Source of the DNA: FACHB-1406 sp034189065
Lineage (GTDB): Bacteria; Cyanobacteriota; Cyanobacteriia; Cyanobacteriales; Spirulinaceae
Assembly: GCA_034189065.1 (NCBI GenBank)
Contig: JAXHVQ010000173.1
Coordinates: forward strand, 1-10,747
Direction: 5' to 3'
DNA length: 10,747 nt
Under the pieces are notes generated by a model, which had not been told where the DNA came from, did not search any database, and saw only the letters and a list, made by a program, of their open reading frames with translations. Both the position numbers and the translations under genes were made by a program. Below are positions 7,233 through 10,747 of this stretch, piece after piece (the stretch's first letter is position 1; the number at the start of each line of letters is the position of its first letter).

Positions 7233-7276
7233 AGCCTACAGCACTTGTGAAATCTATCTTGCTGTACACTGAGGCT
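7233..7276 (+). other. Intercistronic bulged hairpin
   Basis: AGCCT-ACAGCA (7233-7243) pairs with TGCTGT (7260-7265) and AGGCT (7272-7276), giving 11 bp interrupted only by a 6-nt bulge on the 3' side. It lies in the 96-bp gap between the kinase and receiver genes. Without a T-run it is unlikely to be a strong terminator. mRNA processing, stability or partial attenuation are possible roles. Confidence 0.45.
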
Positions 7277-7316
7277 ACTTCGTATCATTGTCAATTGTGA
7301 ATTTCGGAGCAAAATC

Positions 7317-7778
7317 GTGTCGAAAGCTAAGGAAGCTATTTTACTTGTAGAAGATGACTCCAATGATGTTTTACTGGTTCAACGGGCTTTTCGCTTGGCT
7401 AAATTTGATAGACCGATTAAAATTGTATCCGATGGAGAGGAAGCAATTTCCTATTTGTTGAGGAAGCCGCCTTACGAAGATAACGAACTTTATCCCCTCC
7501 CGGTTTTGATCCTTCTCGATCTCAAACTTCCACGGCGCTCCGGGTTAGAAGTCCTGGAGTGGCTGCGCCAACAGCCCGAACTCAAGCGGCTTTTAGTTGT
7601 AGTTTTTACTGCTTCCCAAGAATCTCCCGATGTCAAAAAAGCCTACGATTTAGGTGTTAATTCGTACTTGGTCAAGCCGGTGCTATTTGAGGATTTAGTA
7701 GTTTTAATGAATAATCTTGGGACCTATTGGCTCGAGCTCAATGAAAATCCTGAAATTTTCAATGGATGGAATAGTTAG
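7317..7778 (+). CDS. Rcp1-like single-domain response regulator
   Basis: This is a 153-residue stand-alone receiver with no output domain. The acidic pocket is E12-D13-D14 (LLVEDDSNDVLLVQRAF), the phosphoacceptor is D68 (LLDLKLPRRSG), the switch threonine is T98 (VFTAS), and the conserved Lys is K120 (YLVKP). The insertion between beta-2 and beta-3 (RKPPYEDNELYPLP, 49-62) and the short helical tail after 122 are typical of Rcp1, the partner of cyanobacterial phytochrome Cph1. Start GTG 7317 is supported by CGGAGC at 7305-7310. Lacking a DNA-binding domain, it should act through protein contacts or as a phosphorelay intermediate. Its neighbours suggest phosphorylation by the kinase at 4206 and possibly transfer onward to the hybrid kinase at 8680. 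The next gene starts 11 bp after its stop, so the two are probably co-transcribed. Confidence 0.93.
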   Translation: MSKAKEAILLVEDDSNDVLLVQRAFRLAKFDRPIKIVSDGEEAISYLLRKPPYEDNELYPLPVLILLDLKLPRRSGLEVLEWLRQQPELKRLLVVVFTASQESPDVKKAYDLGVNSYLVKPVLFEDLVVLMNNLGTYWLELNENPEIFNGWNS

Positions 7779-7789
7779 TCATTAATCAG

Positions 7790-8575
7790 ATGAAAACCTA
7801 TAGCGTACAATCGGTTGACACAACTCTTGAGGCAGAACGGATTCAATTTGGTCTTTGGCGGTTGATGACCGTAGAAAAACGCCTTGCTTTATCGCGAGCA
7901 ACGACTCGAAGGTGCAGGCAAATGGCTCTCTCTGGCATTAAGGAACGCAATGGGGAACTGTCCTCTCAATTGTTGAAAAAAGAGTTCGTACGAGCGACGC
8001 TGGGCGAGGAATATCTTGACATTCCGCAATTGTGGGAGGTGGAATTAATGACAGAAGACCCCATCTGGTTAGCGGCTAAAATCGGTCAAATCCTCCATAC
8101 TCTGTCGATCCCCTACTTTGTGGGAGGATCCATCGCCAGTTCGACCCACGGCGAACCCCGGTCTACCCAAGATGCAGATATCGCGATCGCGCTCTTGGAA
8201 GATCGAGCTGAAGCGCTAATAGAAGTCATGGAGCGCGAATTTTATATGAGCGAAGTTGCGGTTGCCGATGCGCTTTCGGGAAGACTGCCAACGTTTAATG
8301 TCATCCACCTCGCCACCAGCATCAAAGCAGATTTGTATCTCCTTCGTCCCGATAACGAATACGAGCAAATACAGCTTCAACGACGACAATTAATGTCACT
8401 TCCAGGAGATTCCGACTTAACGTTCTACCCGTGCAGCCCAGAAGACATCGTTTTGCAAAAACTGATGTGGTATAAGATTGCTATAAACCAGTCTGAAAAA
8501 CAGTGGCGAGATATTTTGGGGGTGTTAAAGCTTCAAGGCGATAATCGTTTGGATTTTGTCTATCTTTGGCACTAG
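7790..8575 (+). CDS. Helical domain fused to nucleotidyltransferase-fold protein, C-terminus cut by TAG
   Basis: This frame encodes 261 residues in two parts. Residues 1 to about 80 (TTLEAERIQFGLWRLM, then RCRQMALSGI) resemble a small helical protein of about 90 residues that I recall as a separate gene beside this kind of nucleotidyltransferase. Residues 87-261 carry the nucleotidyltransferase fold: GGS (112-114), Asp128 and Asp130 (STQDADIAI) and a third acidic residue, Asp181 (IKADLYLL), with SPEDIVLQKLMWY (216-228) and QWRDILGVLKLQ (238-249) as in AbiEii/MNT-like families. All three carboxylates are present, so catalysis is possible. Substrate is unknown. The frame ends at TAG 8573-8575, where a Trp is expected, and 20 sense codons follow. 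A strong internal ribosome site precedes Met87, so a separate 175-residue product is possible. Toxin-antitoxin function would be inference only. Confidence 0.78.
   Translation: MKTYSVQSVDTTLEAERIQFGLWRLMTVEKRLALSRATTRRCRQMALSGIKERNGELSSQLLKKEFVRATLGEEYLDIPQLWEVELMTEDPIWLAAKIGQILHTLSIPYFVGGSIASSTHGEPRSTQDADIAIALLEDRAEALIEVMEREFYMSEVAVADALSGRLPTFNVIHLATSIKADLYLLRPDNEYEQIQLQRRQLMSLPGDSDLTFYPCSPEDIVLQKLMWYKIAINQSEKQWRDILGVLKLQGDNRLDFVYLWH
8035..8050 (+). promoter_or_regulatory. Internal Shine-Dalgarno and start at the domain junction
   Basis: GGAGGTGG (8035-8042) lies 5 nt before an in-frame ATG (8048-8050), residue 87 of the fused frame, exactly where the nucleotidyltransferase domain begins. 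It is the best ribosome binding site in the signalling cluster, clearly better than the one for ATG 7790. It suggests an ancestral two-gene layout or a second, shorter product. Confidence 0.6.
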
Positions 8576-8638
8576 GCCAAGCGGTTGGGCGTTTTTGAGG
8601 ACATCGATCGCGCGTTGAGCGAAGCTGGATTGCATTGA
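8573..8638 (+). other. In-frame 3' extension of the nucleotidyltransferase beyond a nonsense codon
   Basis: After TAG 8573-8575 the same frame continues as AKRLGVFEDIDRALSEAGLH and stops at TGA 8636-8638. Family members I recall read WAxxLGVxDLLERAL at this point, so the TAG looks like a TGG (Trp) to TAG change and the extension is former coding sequence. Its TGA overlaps the first possible start (TTG 8635) of the hybrid kinase frame, as in translationally coupled genes. Confidence 0.6.
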
Positions 8639-8679
8639 ACCCGACACAAAGGACAAAAGCCAAGATCGCACAGTCAAAA

Positions 8680-10632
8680 ATGGTCGAAAATACTCTACGT
8701 TTATTAATGATTGACGATAATCCCGACGATCGCTCGCTCATGCTGCGGGAATTAGAGCGAGAGTTTGACGATCTCCAAGTCGTAGAACTTCCCAGTCGCG
8801 ATCGCCTCCCCGAAATGCTCGAGAAAGACGACTTCGATATCGTCATCACCGACTATCAACTGCGATCGACGACGGGAATCGATATTCTCCGCGCTATCAA
8901 AAGGAAGAAACCCCTTTGTCCCGTTATTATGTTTACGGGAACGGGAGATGAAGAAATTGCAGTAAAAGCGATGAAAATGGGACTCGATGATTACGTCATT
9001 AAGTCCCCCAAACATTTCGTGCGCCTCGCTGCTGCCGTACGCTCTGCCTGGGAACGCGAAAAGTTACGCCGCGCGAGATACGAAGCCGAAATGCGCTATC
9101 GTCGCTTATTTGAAGGCGTACCGATGGGCTTGTATCGCCTCAGTCGAGAAGGTAAAATTCTCGATGCCAATCCGGCTTTAATTCAGCTTCTCGGCTACCG
9201 CAACCGCCAAGATTTATTAAGTCGCGCTCGCATCGACACGCACATTGAAGCCGCCATTTATGAGGCGTGGAAGAATCAACTCGATAGCGAAGAAACGGTG
9301 GAGGATCGAGAAATTCAACTGTGGCGTTGCGATAGCAAACCGCTGTGGGTACGCCATAACGCCAGAGCGGTGAAAGATGAAAAGGGAGAACTGCTATACT
9401 ACGAAGGCGCGCTCGAGGATATTACCGATCGCCGACAAGTCGAGCAAGAACGCGATCGCCTGTTTGTGCGCGAACAGGAGGCGCGAGAGGAAGCGGAAAC
9501 CGCCAACCGCCTCAAGGATGAGTTCCTCGCAACGCTGTCCCACGAGTTGCGAACGCCTTTAAATGCAATGATGGGTTGGGTGCAACTGGTGCGCACCAAT
9601 AAGTTATCCACCGAGCAAGTGGCGCGCGCGTTGGAAACTATCGAACGCAATGCCAACACCCAAGCGCAGTTAATTAACGATATTCTCGATGTTTCTCGAA
9701 TTATTCGCGGCAACGTCCAACTCCAACTCGCACCGCTGGATTTGGAAAAAGTTATCGGCGCGACGGTGGAAAGCTTGCAGCCGACGGCACAAGCGAAAAA
9801 CGTTGCGTTGATTGCCGAATGCGAACCGACAGTGGATTTAGTCAGCGCCGATGGGGAACGCTTGCAACAAATTGTGTGGAATTTGGCGGTGAATGGGATC
9901 AAGTTTACCCCCAAAGGCGGTTCGGTGACGGTTCGCTTGAGCTATGACGAGACGAGAGCAACAATTCAAGTCATCGATACGGGAATTGGCATCGAAGCCG
10001 AATTTTTGCCCTATATTTTCGAGCGGTTTCGTCAGGTGGAGGGAACGTCGAAGCGATCGCACGGCGGTTTGGGCTTAGGGTTGGCCATTGTTCGCCATTT
10101 GGTAGAATTGCACGGGGGAACTGTCGCCGCAAAAAGTGCCGGACCCGGACAAGGCTCGGCCTTTGCTGTAAAATTGCCTTTAATTGAGGGAAATTCGATT
10201 AAGAAGCAGCCACAGTCAGAAGTTGATTGCGGCGAGAGTGAATTGTCCCCGCTGGCTGGAATGACAATTTTGGTGGTGGAAGACGAAGCCGACTCGCGGG
10301 AGTTTTTGAGTTTGGTGTTGGAAGGGTGCGGCGCAACGGTTATTGCCGCTGATTCTGTTGGCGAAGCGTTAGGGGTACTTGACAAAAAGCGCCCCGATGT
10401 GCTAGTGAGCGATATTGCCATGCCGGGGGAAGACGGCTACGACTTAATTGGGAAAATTCGCGATCGCCCCGACGGAACATTTCCCGCGATCGCCCTCACC
10501 GCCTATGCTAGGGAGAAAGACGAACAGCGCGCTATAGAAGCCGGTTTTCAAGTTCACCTCACAAAACCCCTTGATGCCGAGAAATTAATGGCCGCGATCG
10601 CGCGTTTAACCCAACGAGAAATTAAAAATTAA
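8680..10632 (+). CDS. Hybrid sensor histidine kinase (REC-PAS-HisKA-HATPase-REC)
   Basis: This is a 650-residue soluble hybrid kinase. REC1 (about 5-120) has D12/D13, phosphoacceptor D58 (ITDYQL), T86 and K109 (VIKSP). A PAS domain spans about 137-250 (FEGVPMGLYRL to EDITDRRQVE), then a coiled coil to 280. HisKA has LSHELRTP with His288. HATPase_c has N401 and N405 (WNLAVNGIKF), DTGIG (433-437), FERFRQ (447-452) and GLGLGLA (463-469). REC2 (about 528-640) has E534/D535, phosphoacceptor D578 (SDIAMPGEDGY), T607 and K629 (LTKP). All phosphotransfer residues are intact. There is no membrane segment. ATG 8680 is preferred because MVENTLRLLMIDD begins the receiver as in homologues. TTG 8635 would add 15 residues and overlap the TGA of the preceding gene's extension. 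It may take phosphate through REC1 from the upstream kinase or the stand-alone receiver. No DNA-binding domain is present. Confidence 0.94.
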   Translation: MVENTLRLLMIDDNPDDRSLMLRELEREFDDLQVVELPSRDRLPEMLEKDDFDIVITDYQLRSTTGIDILRAIKRKKPLCPVIMFTGTGDEEIAVKAMKMGLDDYVIKSPKHFVRLAAAVRSAWEREKLRRARYEAEMRYRRLFEGVPMGLYRLSREGKILDANPALIQLLGYRNRQDLLSRARIDTHIEAAIYEAWKNQLDSEETVEDREIQLWRCDSKPLWVRHNARAVKDEKGELLYYEGALEDITDRRQVEQERDRLFVREQEAREEAETANRLKDEFLATLSHELRTPLNAMMGWVQLVRTNKLSTEQVARALETIERNANTQAQLINDILDVSRIIRGNVQLQLAPLDLEKVIGATVESLQPTAQAKNVALIAECEPTVDLVSADGERLQQIVWNLAVNGIKFTPKGGSVTVRLSYDETRATIQVIDTGIGIEAEFLPYIFERFRQVEGTSKRSHGGLGLGLAIVRHLVELHGGTVAAKSAGPGQGSAFAVKLPLIEGNSIKKQPQSEVDCGESELSPLAGMTILVVEDEADSREFLSLVLEGCGATVIAADSVGEALGVLDKKRPDVLVSDIAMPGEDGYDLIGKIRDRPDGTFPAIALTAYAREKDEQRAIEAGFQVHLTKPLDAEKLMAAIARLTQREIKN

Positions 10633-10640
10633 ATACAATT

Positions 10641-10747
10641 CCCCCCTGCTCCCCTGCTCCCCCTGCTCCCCTGCTCCCCTGCTCCCCTGCTCCCCTGCTC
10701 CCCCTGCTCCCCCTGCTCCCCTGCTCCCCCTGCTCCCCCTGCTCCCC
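10641..10747. repeat. C-rich 8/9-bp tandem array (continues past window)
   Basis: Twelve TGCT cores are spaced by runs of 4 or 5 C, giving units CCCCTGCT (8 bp) and CCCCCTGCT (9 bp). Successive core spacings are 8,9,8,8,8,8,9,9,8,9,9. The array starts 8 bp after the hybrid kinase stop and reaches the edge. One strand is C-rich, the other GGGG-rich with AGCA spacers, so quadruplex or i-motif structures are conceivable. It is a slippage-prone microsatellite, and no coding or terminator role is evident. Confidence 0.9.

Noticed and set aside
9399..9914. 171-codon minus-strand open frame
   Set aside because: It lies entirely antisense to the HisKA/HATPase part of the hybrid kinase; its Ser/Arg/Cys-rich composition is what antisense of a GC-rich gene gives.
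10641..10747. CRISPR array at the right end
   Set aside because: Units are 8-9 bp with no unique spacers, so this is a microsatellite and not repeat-spacer structure.

Overview
The window is chromosomal DNA of a cyanobacterium. It carries psbZ, a gene found only in oxygenic phototrophs, immediately upstream of ribH, a pairing I recall from other cyanobacteria. The HIP1 octamer GCGATCGC recurs across it (for example at 589-596 and 3849-3856), and the gaps hold short tandem heptamer-type repeats of the kind common in filamentous cyanobacteria. Genus cannot be resolved from the sequence alone.

Left part (1-3167), housekeeping: a leftward DHH phosphoesterase gene starts at GTG 819 and runs off the left edge. 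Rightward from there lie psbZ (1047-1235), a terminator-like hairpin, a heptamer repeat, and ribH (1380-1946). A 345-bp gap follows, holding what looks like a decayed gene for a small coiled-coil protein plus an intact terminator hairpin. An MscS-family mechanosensitive channel (2292-3167) closes this part.

Middle (3168-4205), sparse: a tandem repeat, then a roughly 95-nt stretch with nested complementarity followed by a terminator-like hairpin with a run of seven T (a candidate small RNA or attenuating leader). A conserved cyanobacterial membrane protein of unknown function (3567-3893) follows, then a 312-bp gap with a 15-bp tandem repeat.

Right part (4206-10632), signalling: four rightward genes. 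They are a 1004-residue sensor histidine kinase (one membrane helix, four PAS domains, GAF, HisKA, HATPase), a stand-alone Rcp1-like receiver, a nucleotidyltransferase-fold protein fused to a small helical domain, and a hybrid kinase REC-PAS-HisKA-HATPase-REC. The likely logic is a phosphorelay: the first kinase phosphorylates the stand-alone receiver and perhaps a receiver of the hybrid kinase. The nucleotidyltransferase is the odd member. It has a strong internal Shine-Dalgarno and start at the domain junction, and an in-frame TAG where a Trp is expected, after which 20 more family-like codons remain. The window ends in a C-rich tandem array of 8/9-bp units that continues past the edge.

The best candidates for something undescribed are the structured RNA/terminator element at 3389-3527 and the nucleotidyltransferase fusion with its nonsense codon inside a two-component locus. 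No CRISPR array, insertion sequence, tRNA or rRNA was seen.
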